In this document: in pieces, positions 26,322 to 34,436 of the stretch
Layout: every line of letters begins with the position of its first letter
How positions within the stretch are numbered: the stretch's first letter is position 1
NCBI RefSeq assembly: GCF_026646375.1
Contig: NZ_JAIPPU010000003.1
Location: 241,755 to 305,754 of the forward strand
Direction of reading: 5' to 3'
Source: Acetobacterium wieringae
Lineage (GTDB): Bacteria > Bacillota > Clostridia > Eubacteriales > Eubacteriaceae
DNA length: 64,000 nucleotides
The notes under the pieces: generated by a model
Told to the model about the DNA's origin: nothing
Seen by the model: the letters and a program-made list of their open reading frames with translations, nothing else
Database searches by the model: none
Program-made: the position numbers and the translations under genes

Positions 26322-26876
26322 TTACCACAGGGTCTTGTCACTAACCGTCAGCCCCTTGAACCCTCTGGCTCTGATTTTTTTCATCATCTCCCGGTCGCGG
26401 ATAAAGCCACCGGCCAATAAAGGGATTTTTGCCACCGCCAACAGCGCCTGATAACAGTCAATGGCCATCACTGCCGGTAACAGTTCTGCGCCGTCAACCC
26501 GGGAGCAATCAATGATTTTCTGGGCCGTCTCAAAGGAGCGTGAATCATGCAGAAAAAATCGCTGAAAAGTCACCAGTCCGCATTGTTTAGCCATTCCCAG
26601 CTTGCCGCTGTCGGTTGACATCACGCCGTCGACATGGTAATAGTTTTTTAACAGCTTCATTCCCACCTGATCCTTACCGAAACCACCGAGCAACTCCAGA
26701 TTTACCAGCGCCTTTTTATCCCGGCTATGTACCAGTCTAACCAGCTCCTGGAGATTGGCGATATGGGCTTCGGTGAGCAAAATCACCTGGGCCTTGCTGT
26801 TTAGCGCAAGTTCCAGATCACCCAGCCGACGAATTGAAGGGATCACCTGAAATTCTGAAAAATCAATCCAACTCAT
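26322..26876 (-). CDS. glpP: Glycerol-3-phosphate responsive antiterminator GlpP
   Basis: A 184-residue TIM-barrel-like RNA-binding regulator. Family stretches visible: VIPSIRRLGDLELAL (N-terminus), VILLTEAHIANLQELV, KKALVNLELLGGFGKDQVGMKLL, VDGVMSTDSGKLGMAKQCGLVTFQRFFLHDS and ELLPAVMA, with PLLAGGFIRDREMM near the end. In Bacillus, GlpP with glycerol-3-phosphate prevents termination in glp leader RNAs. The gene stands upstream of the polyol operon on the same strand and is separated from it by a strong terminator hairpin. AAGGAG precedes the ATG. Confidence 0.92.
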   Translation of the reverse strand: MSWIDFSEFQVIPSIRRLGDLELALNSKAQVILLTEAHIANLQELVRLVHSRDKKALVNLELLGGFGKDQVGMKLLKNYYHVDGVMSTDSGKLGMAKQCGLVTFQRFFLHDSRSFETAQKIIDCSRVDGAELLPAVMAIDCYQALLAVAKIPLLAGGFIRDREMMKKIRARGFKGLTVSDKTLW

Positions 26877-26977
26877 TTTTTCTCCTTATTGCCTAGATCA
26901 TAGCACAGTGGCAATGAAACCGTCAACATTTTTTTAACAAGCGCTCTTCCGATGATTCGCTTTGAAGGTTGCCATTA

Positions 26978-27835
26978 TTACTTATCCTTTAAAAACGCAC
27001 TGACAATCGTTTTATAAATCAACGGCTGCTCAATATGATGGAGATGGGCCGAACTGGGAATGACTGCCATCGATCCCAGGGGAAATGCCATCTGAAAATC
27101 TTTAACCATTTTAACACCAGCCTCGTCGTGATCCCCACAGGTCAACAGCACGGGTACCTCGATTTCATGGAGCCGGGGCATCAGATCAAAATGCTTCAGT
27201 TTTCCATTAACGGTGAACTCGCTGGGGCCCCACATGGTTAAGTAAACATCCATATTCAGTTTGCCAAAGGATGCCGTAACGCTATCCGGCCAGGGATTTA
27301 GGCGACAGAGATAATTTGCATAATAAGCCTCGGTGGCCTGTTCATAGGCTTCATTAAAATCCTGATTTTTTTCAGCATCGACGATGATTTTTTGAATCGC
27401 TTCCGGCAGATTGGAAATATTTTCCATGGCGCATTCCTCCCACAGCGGAGTGCTTAAATAAGGTGCCGAAAGAATCAGGGCTTTAACAAACGGCGGTTGT
27501 TTCTCCAGCATATAGGCAGCGATCAGGCCACAGCCCCAGGACAGCCCCAGCAAAATTACCTCACGAAGCGCCAACCCCTGAATCACCGCATCGAGCTCGG
27601 CGACAAAGTACGCCACCGAATAATCGTTTTTGTCATCCGCCCGATCCGAGTTTCCGCTGCCTAACTGATCATAAAAATAGACTGGCCGATCGTCGCTAAA
27701 GTCGGCTATCACATCTGGAATGCTTACAAATCCCGGGCCACCGTGAACCACCAGAAGGGGCGTTTTGTGCGACGCTTCGCCGTAAACTGAATACCAGATC
27801 TTTTTGTCCTGATATGTGATGTAATCTTCTCTCAT
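26978..27835 (-). CDS. Alpha/beta hydrolase, proline iminopeptidase-like
   Basis: A 285-residue hydrolase of the proline iminopeptidase/tricorn F1-like group. Motifs: VVHGGPGF (oxyanion hole), YDQLGSGNSD, the nucleophile elbow GLSWGCG (usual form GxSWGG), Asp in LTCGDHDEAG, and His in SSAHLHHIEQP. Expected activity is removal of N-terminal residues (often proline) from peptides; some relatives are esterases. Start chosen at the ATG 27835, with AGAGGAG eight bases upstream. It lies 62 bases after the HAD gene on the same strand and may share its transcript. Confidence 0.87.
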   Translation of the reverse strand: MREDYITYQDKKIWYSVYGEASHKTPLLVVHGGPGFVSIPDVIADFSDDRPVYFYDQLGSGNSDRADDKNDYSVAYFVAELDAVIQGLALREVILLGLSWGCGLIAAYMLEKQPPFVKALILSAPYLSTPLWEECAMENISNLPEAIQKIIVDAEKNQDFNEAYEQATEAYYANYLCRLNPWPDSVTASFGKLNMDVYLTMWGPSEFTVNGKLKHFDLMPRLHEIEVPVLLTCGDHDEAGVKMVKDFQMAFPLGSMAVIPSSAHLHHIEQPLIYKTIVSAFLKDK

Positions 27836-27897
27836 AACATGTTCTCCTCTGCACAAATTTTTAATTCGTCATTACAAAACTGCAACGCGCCTTTACA

Positions 27898-28371
27898 TCA
27901 GGTGCGCAGCGTCGCCACGACCCGATCAGTATTTAATAACAAGTCCAGGGCCTCCAGCGGACTGGCAACCGCAATATCAGCCACCAACAGTGACTGCACA
28001 CAACAGCCTTCTTTGCCCAGCACGACAACCGATAAACGGCTTTCCAAAAACATCTCCCGATCGTTATTGCCGTTGCCAATGGCCACATTGGTGGCTCCGC
28101 CGATTTTTTCAACAAAGGTCTTTTTCTTCAGAGCAATATTATCTTTATCAAAAATCTCAATTGTCAATGGCAGCTCGCCGCACTGAGCCCGAACCAACCC
28201 AAAGGTATCGGCGGTCAGAATATACACATCCACCCTCCGCTGGGCCAAAGCCACCAGTCTTTCTTTAAGCCCCTCCACCAGATAGCCATCCACCGCCAGG
28301 GTGCCATTGTAATCAAAGGTCACATGCTCCACGCAAATCGGCTCGTGGCCGGGAATTTCCAGATTAATCAT
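27898..28371 (-). CDS. HAD family hydrolase, soluble P-type ATPase-like (COG4087 type)
   Basis: A 157-residue minimal HAD fold without cap. Motif I is FDYNGTLAVDG (D20, with Asn instead of the second Asp), motif II is ILTADT, the lysine is in the KKKTFVEKIGG stretch, and motif IV is AIGNGNNDREM. This set resembles the phosphorylation domain of P-type ATPases and the stand-alone proteins derived from it. The DxN form suggests the general acid/base of ordinary phosphatases is missing, so activity may be phosphoryl-enzyme formation rather than fast hydrolysis. It overlaps the preceding fusion gene by eight bases, implying co-translation. Confidence 0.85.
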   Translation of the reverse strand: MINLEIPGHEPICVEHVTFDYNGTLAVDGYLVEGLKERLVALAQRRVDVYILTADTFGLVRAQCGELPLTIEIFDKDNIALKKKTFVEKIGGATNVAIGNGNNDREMFLESRLSVVVLGKEGCCVQSLLVADIAVASPLEALDLLLNTDRVVATLRT

Positions 28372-30376
28372 TCTTTACCTCACATTTTTCCAATTTTAAA
28401 ACAATCACCGTGGTCGCTTTCTTTTGACAATCTTTTTTGAGCCGGTTGGCCAATACCCCGTAAGCCTGGGGATTGAGTCCCGGAGGCGGCGTGTTGACAA
28501 TGATCAGCTTTGGCCGCCGGATTCGGGCGATGCCATACTCCAGCCGGATGTATTCGGCATCGCTAAGATCGGCAATCCGGGTCTTCAACCGATCCTGAAG
28601 TCCCATCATTTTCGCCACCGTGGTCAGATTGATGCGATTCTCCCGAACCTGGAGCAGCAAAGCGAGCAGTACCGCACTGACCCGGATTTTGGCATGGCGC
28701 CGCTGGGGTTTTTCAAAAATAATGGCGTATTCCTGCTTGCGTAGCCGGTGCAACTGTTCCTGCTTGTCGCTGGTAAAGGTTTTTCGGTTAAAGATCAGCC
28801 GTTCATTGGGTTCCAGATGCTGACCGGTGATTTTTTTAAGGAAAGCCTTCTTTTCATTTTCCATGTGAAAGGTCTTTTCCATAAAGCCGTTCCGCTCAAT
28901 GGCAAAGAGCCGCTTACCGCTCTTTCGAATCTGCAGCAGCGAAAAATCCCGGTAGCGGTCCAGGGATTCCCCCGAATTTTTAAAAACCGTAAGCATTGCC
29001 AGGGTCATCTCGTTGACCAGAGCAAAATCTTCCAGCGTGAAGCGGCCGCTTTTTTTATTGACCAGCTCCAACGCTCCAAATACTTCGGTTTCGTCAACCC
29101 CCAGGGGCACGGCGATTTCCGAGGTGATGGTAATACCCATGGCCCGGTCGAGACCGTCAAAATGAAGCTGATACTGTTTGGAATCCCGGATAAATAATGG
29201 CAGACCATCAAAAACGCACTGGGCTGCAATGCCGTATCCCTCCCGGAGTTTCAGCTGATACAAATCCTCGGCGCCGGGGCTTTTGATAATCAATGGATAA
29301 ATAAAGTCGCCTTTCTGGTCCTGATCCTTTAACCAGATAATCGCCGCCTGGGCTTCGGTTACCAGCAGCATCTCATCCAGAGTGGTGCTGAAAAGCCGGG
29401 GCAGTGAGGTCACTTCTTTTAGTTTTTCCTGAAAATTTGCCATGCACTCGTCATGAGTCAACCGTTTTTCGGCGCTGTAATCCTTAAAAATCCGGGAGCG
29501 CAGCTGGCTGTTGGTTTCCCGGATCACCCGGGTGCCTTCGAGATTGCCAAATTCATCAAAATTTACCTCTTCAAAACCATGGATATTGATAAAGCGCTGG
29601 GCGGCATAGCGGTTTAGCGGGGCGGTACGGCTGATGTATGAAACATAGCTGGCCTTGCGGGTCGGATCATTGGCGTGAACAATATATTCAAACCGGTCGG
29701 TTTTTAATGCTTCTTTCTGGGTTTCGGTCATGGTGTACCAGCAATAGGGCTGGGCATTGACGCAATAGGCATTGGTATTTTCTTCCAGCCGGTTGATAAA
29801 GACATAAGTGGCCAGATTCCCACCTTTGGAATGCCCCAGAATATTACGTTCACCCAAGATCCCGGCCATGTGATCATCATAAAACGCCATCGCTTTGTGA
29901 TGATGAGTTGTCACGACGCCCAAGGAAGCAATGAAACAGCCCCCCCAATCCAGAACCACACTGGACGGCTGGGTCTGTTCACAGCCGCTGAAGATCACCG
30001 CCCCGTTGTTTTCCCCATCTTCAAAGGCCAGTCCCACCAGGCTGGTTTTATTTTTACCGGTGGTGTTGCCGAACGGTCCATAATTATCGTTTATATACCC
30101 GGTGACGATCACATCGACCAGATTTTCACTGGCAGCGTAAATTTTTCGGAAATGCGCCTGCCGCTTTCGGGCAACCTTCCGACCATTTTTGGATCGACTG
30201 ACAAAGCCCGGATAAACCGCATAACCACAAATATCCATGAGATCAATATATTCATCCAGCTTCATTGGCGTATTTCGGGTAATCGTATTTTTATATGCCG
30301 GGGGTAGATGAAAATAGACCATTTCAAGCAGTAGATATTTTTCCACGTCTAACAGATTGCTCATTTTCAGACTCAT
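28364..30376 (-). CDS. DUF2974 hydrolase - GAF - degenerate ABC ATPase fusion protein
   Basis: A 670-residue protein with three parts. Residues 1-300 are a DUF2974 (Mbeg1-like) alpha/beta hydrolase; its nucleophile elbow is ILGHSKGGNLATYVF with Ser183. Residues 325-470 are a GAF domain (TTLDEMLLVTEAQAAIIWL; GITITSEIAVPLG; GALELVNKKSGRF). Residues 480-665 align by eye along an ABC ATPase of LolD/MacB type but without catalytic residues. KKAFLKKITG lies where Walker A should be, RLRKQEYAIIFE at the Q-loop, LSDAEYIRLEYGIARI at the LSGGQ signature, KLIIVNTPPPGLNP at Walker B/D-loop, and TTVIVL before the missing switch His. Predicted: a GAF-regulated lipase or thioesterase with a non-hydrolysing ABC-derived tail. 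Confidence 0.8.
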   Translation of the reverse strand: MSLKMSNLLDVEKYLLLEMVYFHLPPAYKNTITRNTPMKLDEYIDLMDICGYAVYPGFVSRSKNGRKVARKRQAHFRKIYAASENLVDVIVTGYINDNYGPFGNTTGKNKTSLVGLAFEDGENNGAVIFSGCEQTQPSSVVLDWGGCFIASLGVVTTHHHKAMAFYDDHMAGILGERNILGHSKGGNLATYVFINRLEENTNAYCVNAQPYCWYTMTETQKEALKTDRFEYIVHANDPTRKASYVSYISRTAPLNRYAAQRFINIHGFEEVNFDEFGNLEGTRVIRETNSQLRSRIFKDYSAEKRLTHDECMANFQEKLKEVTSLPRLFSTTLDEMLLVTEAQAAIIWLKDQDQKGDFIYPLIIKSPGAEDLYQLKLREGYGIAAQCVFDGLPLFIRDSKQYQLHFDGLDRAMGITITSEIAVPLGVDETEVFGALELVNKKSGRFTLEDFALVNEMTLAMLTVFKNSGESLDRYRDFSLLQIRKSGKRLFAIERNGFMEKTFHMENEKKAFLKKITGQHLEPNERLIFNRKTFTSDKQEQLHRLRKQEYAIIFEKPQRRHAKIRVSAVLLALLLQVRENRINLTTVAKMMGLQDRLKTRIADLSDAEYIRLEYGIARIRRPKLIIVNTPPPGLNPQAYGVLANRLKKDCQKKATTVIVLKLEKCEVKND

Positions 30377-30625
30377 CGATTGTCCTCTTTTCTTTTAAAA
30401 CGATAACAAGGTCCAGTTAAACCCAAGGGTTTCGGTTCTCAATTGCCTCTCTATTATAAGAAATCATATCATAAGTATTTGTAAAATAAAAGAATCAGAA
30501 ACGCTAAACGCAACCTTGTCGATGTTTTTTTATGTTCGACGATCACCATTCAAAATCAGCCATATCGACAGGGCCTTTAACACCAATTGATAGTTTCTTA
30601 AAAAAATTGGATATTTTTTATTTTT

Positions 30626-30639
30626 GTTGCATTTGCAAC
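30626..30639. promoter_or_regulatory. Palindromic CRP/FNR-type site ahead of hcp promoter
   Basis: GTTGCATTTGCAAC is a perfect 6-2-6 palindrome. Its centre (30632.5) is 41.5 bases before the predicted start of transcription, the classic place for a class II CRP/FNR-family activator. In many anaerobes hcp is switched on by HcpR, a CRP/FNR-family nitrosative-stress regulator. No such regulator gene is in this window. Confidence 0.5.
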
Positions 30640-30667
30640 CGACAATTTGAAAATAATGTAGTATCAT
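30639..30667 (+). promoter_or_regulatory. Promoter of hcp
   Basis: CCGACA (30639-30644), a 17-base spacer and TATCAT (30662-30667). The -35 is poor, as expected for an activator-dependent promoter. Inferred start is near 30674. Confidence 0.5.
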
Positions 30668-30673
30668 TACCTC

Positions 30674-30910
30674 AACATCAGACGTGAGAGAAAAAACAAC
30701 AGCACCAACAATCATGTCTGATCAATCAAACTGATCAGATGAATACGTTTAATACAGTTTATCAATTTTTTTATTAAAAAGAAATAAAATTGTTAGAATT
30801 ACCTAGATTAAGGGTAGTTAACAGATAACGATGGTCTTTGCGGGGTTATTTCCTGTTAAATGCAGGTGATACATAAATAAGTTAAAATATTTTACGAGAG
30901 AGGTAAAAAG
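30674..30910 (+). other. Long leader region of hcp
   Basis: About 237 AT-rich bases lie between the predicted start and the hcp ATG. They contain a perfect hairpin TCTGATCA/TGATCAGA (30717-30739) and a looser one near 30816-30860 (TTAACAG...CTGTTAA). I recognise no riboswitch class. The remainder of the gap (30377-30625) shows nothing I can name. Confidence 0.4.
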
Positions 30911-32473
30911 ATGAAAGATATGTTTTGTTTTCAATGTGAACAAACGGCCAAAGGAACAGGATGTGAGGTCAGCGGGGTCTGTGGTAAAACACCCGTTGTT
31001 GCTGGCGATCAGGATAAGTTAGTCGGCGCCTGTATTGGACTATCCAAAGCCGTTTTAAAAACAGCGGCTACGGTCGCAACCGATGCCTGTATTAAAAAAG
31101 CCCTATTCACCACGGTTACCAATGTCAACTTTGACGATGAAAGCGTCAAAGCAATGGTCGACTGTGTCGACAAAATGAAGGCGGATCTGGATCCAACCGC
31201 TGAAGATTATGACATGGCTAAGCTTTGGGATGACAACGAAGACATCCGATCGCTTAAAACGCTAATCCTGTTAGGTGTTAAAGGGGTTGCTGCCTATGCG
31301 CATCATGCTGAAATACTCGGTTATAAAGATGCGGATGTTGATGCCTTCTTCTATGAAGCATTAGCCGCAGTTGGTTCTGATCTGGGTATGGACACACTAC
31401 TGCCACTGGTTCTTAAAACCGGAGAAATCAATCTAAAAGTCATGGCACTGCTTGACAAAGCCAATACCGAAACTTACGGCACTCCCGTACCAACTGAAGT
31501 CCCATTAACCATCGAAAAAGGTCCATTTATCATCATCACCGGTCATGATTTACATGACTTAAAACTATTACTGGAACAAACCGAAGGCAAAGGTATTAAC
31601 ATTTATACCCATGGTGAAATGCTGCCTGCCCATGCTTATCCGGAACTCAAAAAATATGCGCACTTAAAAGGAAACTTCGGAACCGCATGGCAGAATCAAC
31701 AAAAAGAATTTGCAGATGTCCCGGCGCCTGTTCTGTTCACTACCAACTGTATTATGCCAGTCAAAGAAAGCTACTCTGACCGTATTTTCACCACCGATGT
31801 GGTTCAGTACCCCGGGATGATCCATGTTGGCAAAGAAAAAGACTTTGCTCCTGTGATTGCCAAAGCGCTTGCCTTAGGCGGCTATCCAGAAGATAAACCA
31901 ATGACCGGAATCAATGGCGGTACCAAAGTCCTGACCGGATTTGGCCGTGGCACGGTGCTGGGTGTCGCGGATAAGGTCATTGATGCCGTTAAAGCGGGTG
32001 CCATCAAACACTTCTTCCTGGTCGGTGGCTGTGACGGCGCAAAACCTGGCCGTAACTACTACACCGATTTTGTTAAACAAACCCCGGATGATACCGTTGT
32101 TCTGACCCTGGCCTGTGGTAAATACCGTTTCAACGATCTGGATCTGGGCACCATTGGCGGTCTTCCTCGACTGATGGATATGGGTCAATGTAATGATGCC
32201 TACTCTGCCATTATGGTCGCCGTTGCCCTGGCTGAAGCCTTCGACTGTGGCGTCAATGAACTACCACTCTCGATGGTATTGTCCTGGTACGAACAAAAAG
32301 CGGTTTGTATCCTCTTGACCCTGCTCCACCTGGGTATCAAAAACATCTTATTGGGACCATCACTGCCAGCCTTTGTTTCACCAAACGTATTAAACGTCCT
32401 GGTTGAAAACTACAACATCGGACCCATCTCGACCCCAGAAGCTGACATGGCAAAATGTCTGGGTCAAGCTTAA
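30911..32473 (+). CDS. hcp: Hydroxylamine reductase (hybrid cluster protein)
   Basis: A 520-residue hybrid cluster protein, a cytosolic enzyme that reduces NO or hydroxylamine. The N-terminal iron-sulfur cysteines are in MFCFQCEQTAKGTGC and SGVCGK (CxxC pattern of the class in strict anaerobes). Hybrid-cluster ligands lie in TTNCIMPV, HFFLVGGCDGAKPGR, VLTLACGKYRFN and the C-terminal SWYEQKAV. AGAGAGGT precedes the ATG by about eight bases. It is followed, after a hairpin, by asrABC on the same strand, so detoxification of nitrogen oxides and of sulfite are adjacent. Confidence 0.95.
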   Translation: MKDMFCFQCEQTAKGTGCEVSGVCGKTPVVAGDQDKLVGACIGLSKAVLKTAATVATDACIKKALFTTVTNVNFDDESVKAMVDCVDKMKADLDPTAEDYDMAKLWDDNEDIRSLKTLILLGVKGVAAYAHHAEILGYKDADVDAFFYEALAAVGSDLGMDTLLPLVLKTGEINLKVMALLDKANTETYGTPVPTEVPLTIEKGPFIIITGHDLHDLKLLLEQTEGKGINIYTHGEMLPAHAYPELKKYAHLKGNFGTAWQNQQKEFADVPAPVLFTTNCIMPVKESYSDRIFTTDVVQYPGMIHVGKEKDFAPVIAKALALGGYPEDKPMTGINGGTKVLTGFGRGTVLGVADKVIDAVKAGAIKHFFLVGGCDGAKPGRNYYTDFVKQTPDDTVVLTLACGKYRFNDLDLGTIGGLPRLMDMGQCNDAYSAIMVAVALAEAFDCGVNELPLSMVLSWYEQKAVCILLTLLHLGIKNILLGPSLPAFVSPNVLNVLVENYNIGPISTPEADMAKCLGQA

Positions 32474-32510
32474 TTTAAGAACCAATTTTTAACATCTTCA
32501 AACCAATAAA

Positions 32511-32552
32511 AAGTCTGTCAAAAATCCCCTAAAAAGGACTTTTGACAGACTT
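32511..32552 (+). terminator. Hairpin between hcp and asrA
   Basis: AAGTCTGTCAAAA pairs with TTTTGACAGACTT, with two further pairs across a mismatch. Only a weak T-rich tail (CAATCTTT) follows. It may stop part of the transcripts from hcp and let some pass into asrABC. Confidence 0.6.
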
Positions 32553-32590
32553 CAATCTTTACACCAAAAAACGTGAAGGAGGACTTGTTT

Positions 32591-33604
32591 ATGGGTTACC
32601 AAACAACCACAGCGAAAATGAATGCGATTTTCGCTGACTTGTCAAAAGAGTATGTTATCTATGCCCCCAAACGGTATGTCGGCGATGGCACCTTTGTCCA
32701 TATCGACACCATCCGTTACGGTGAAATCACCGATCTCTCTGAAATTGAATTTGCCGAAAAATCAAATTATTCATTTAAAGAGGTCTTGCTCCCCATTTCT
32801 GAAACCTTATTTTACTTTACCGAAAATGAAATGAAAGAAGCCGATGCCCCGAAAAAGGGAGCGATTGTGTTTTTGCGCAGCTGTGATCTCCACGGTCTTA
32901 AACGGATGGATGCCATTTATCTGGAAAACGGTGCGGTGGATACCTATTACAAACGGCTCCGGGACAACACCAAATTTATTCTGATGGGCTGTGAAAATTC
33001 CTTTGAAAACTGTTTCTGTGTGTCCATGGGCACACAACAAAGCGATGACTATGACGCTTACCTAAAGGTGGCTGGCGAAACCGTATTGGTAGACAGTCAT
33101 TGGGATGTTCTGGATGCCGCCCTGGCTGGTGCAACTCAAACTCCGGTGATACCAGATTCCGTCACCGCTAATGATACGGTGGTAACCATTCCCGAGACCG
33201 TTCCCCAGACCCTGTTTGATTCACCCTTCTGGGAGGATTACGGTAATCGCTGCATCGCCTGCGGCCGCTGTAATTTTGTCTGCCCCACCTGTACCTGTTT
33301 CACCATGCAGGATATCTTCTACACCGACAACGGCAAAGCTGGCGAACGGCGTCGGGTTTGGGCTTCCTGTCATGTGGATGGCTACACCGACATGGCCGGC
33401 GGTCATGCGTTTCGAAACGACAAGGGGCAACGGATGCGCTTTAAGGTCATGCACAAGGTCAACGATTATAAACGGCGCTTCGGCACCCACATGTGTATCG
33501 GCTGCGGTCGCTGCGACGATGTTTGTCCCGAGTATATTTCTTTTGCCAATTGCATCAATAAGCTCGATGCTTTAGTTAACGACACCGCAAAGGAGGAAAA
33601 TTAA
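32591..33604 (+). CDS. asrA: Anaerobic sulfite reductase subunit A
   Basis: A 337-residue iron-sulfur protein. The C-terminal third has two ferredoxin-type clusters, CIACGRCNFVCPTCTC and CIGCGRCDDVCPE, and the N-terminal part has CDLHGLKRMD and CENSFENCFC, typical of the AsrA/HydB-type electron-transfer fold. It passes electrons within the AsrABC complex that reduces sulfite to sulfide with NADH. AAGGAGG at 32576-32582 supports the ATG at 32591; the in-frame GTG at 32573 overlaps that site and is rejected. The stop adjoins the start of asrB. Confidence 0.93.
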   Translation: MGYQTTTAKMNAIFADLSKEYVIYAPKRYVGDGTFVHIDTIRYGEITDLSEIEFAEKSNYSFKEVLLPISETLFYFTENEMKEADAPKKGAIVFLRSCDLHGLKRMDAIYLENGAVDTYYKRLRDNTKFILMGCENSFENCFCVSMGTQQSDDYDAYLKVAGETVLVDSHWDVLDAALAGATQTPVIPDSVTANDTVVTIPETVPQTLFDSPFWEDYGNRCIACGRCNFVCPTCTCFTMQDIFYTDNGKAGERRRVWASCHVDGYTDMAGGHAFRNDKGQRMRFKVMHKVNDYKRRFGTHMCIGCGRCDDVCPEYISFANCINKLDALVNDTAKEEN

Positions 33605-34426
33605 ATGGCCTTGACTGAATTAAATACAAGTAAATCAGAGAATCCTTATATTCCTTTCCTTTCTGAAATTACTGATGTAATCAAACATACCAAAATTGAA
33701 TATACCTTCCGGATGACATACCATGGTGATGTCAAACCCGGCCAGTTTTTCGAAGTCTCCCTGCCAAAATTCGGGGAAGCCCCGATTTCGGTCAGCGGCA
33801 TCGGTGATGGCACCGTGGATCTGACCATCCGTAAGGTCGGCAAGGTGACCGATGAGATCTTTGAGAATTATGTGGGCGACACCCTGTTTTTGCGAGGACC
33901 CTACGGCAACGGCTTTGATATCGCGAACTACAAAGACAAAGAAATTCTACTGGTCGCCGGTGGTACCGGTCTTTCCCCGGTCAAAGGGATCGTTGATTAT
34001 TTCTCGGCCCACCCGGACGACTGCAAAGGCTTTACCCTGCTGGTCGGCTTTAAATCGCCCAAGGATATGCTCTTTAAAAAAGATTTTGAAATCTGGAAGA
34101 AGAACATTAATATCATTATGACGGTGGATTATCCGGACGAACACTATGACGGAAACTGCGGCCTGGTTACCCAATATATTCCCGAGTTGATGATCAAAGG
34201 TCTGACGGATGCCGTTGGAATTGTCGTCGGCCCGCCTATTATGATGAAATGCACAATCAGCGATCTACTGGCCAAAGGCTTCAAGGAAGAAAACCTGTGG
34301 ATCTCCCAGGAACGAAAGATGTGCTGTGGCATCGGTAAATGCGGCCACTGCAAAATTGACGATACCTATATTTGTCTGGACGGCCCGGTATTTAATTACA
34401 CCAAGGGAAAATTCTTAAAGGATTAG
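33605..34426 (+). CDS. asrB: Anaerobic sulfite reductase subunit B
   Basis: A 273-residue ferredoxin-NAD reductase-like flavoprotein. The FAD-binding barrel carries MTYHGDVKPGQFFEVSLP and LFLRGPYGNGFD, the NAD-binding part has ILLVAGGTGLSPVKG, and the C-terminus has the [2Fe-2S] ligand set RKMCCGIGKCGHCKIDDTYIC, as in dihydroorotate dehydrogenase electron-transfer subunits. It would oxidise NAD(P)H and feed AsrA and AsrC. AGGAGG ends four bases before the asrA stop; the two genes abut. Confidence 0.94.
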   Translation: MALTELNTSKSENPYIPFLSEITDVIKHTKIEYTFRMTYHGDVKPGQFFEVSLPKFGEAPISVSGIGDGTVDLTIRKVGKVTDEIFENYVGDTLFLRGPYGNGFDIANYKDKEILLVAGGTGLSPVKGIVDYFSAHPDDCKGFTLLVGFKSPKDMLFKKDFEIWKKNINIIMTVDYPDEHYDGNCGLVTQYIPELMIKGLTDAVGIVVGPPIMMKCTISDLLAKGFKEENLWISQERKMCCGIGKCGHCKIDDTYICLDGPVFNYTKGKFLKD

Positions 34427-34436
34427 GAGGAGCGCC

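Noticed and set aside
30740..30910. A known riboswitch class in the hcp leader
   Set aside because: Only loose hairpins are visible and no conserved aptamer core was recognised.
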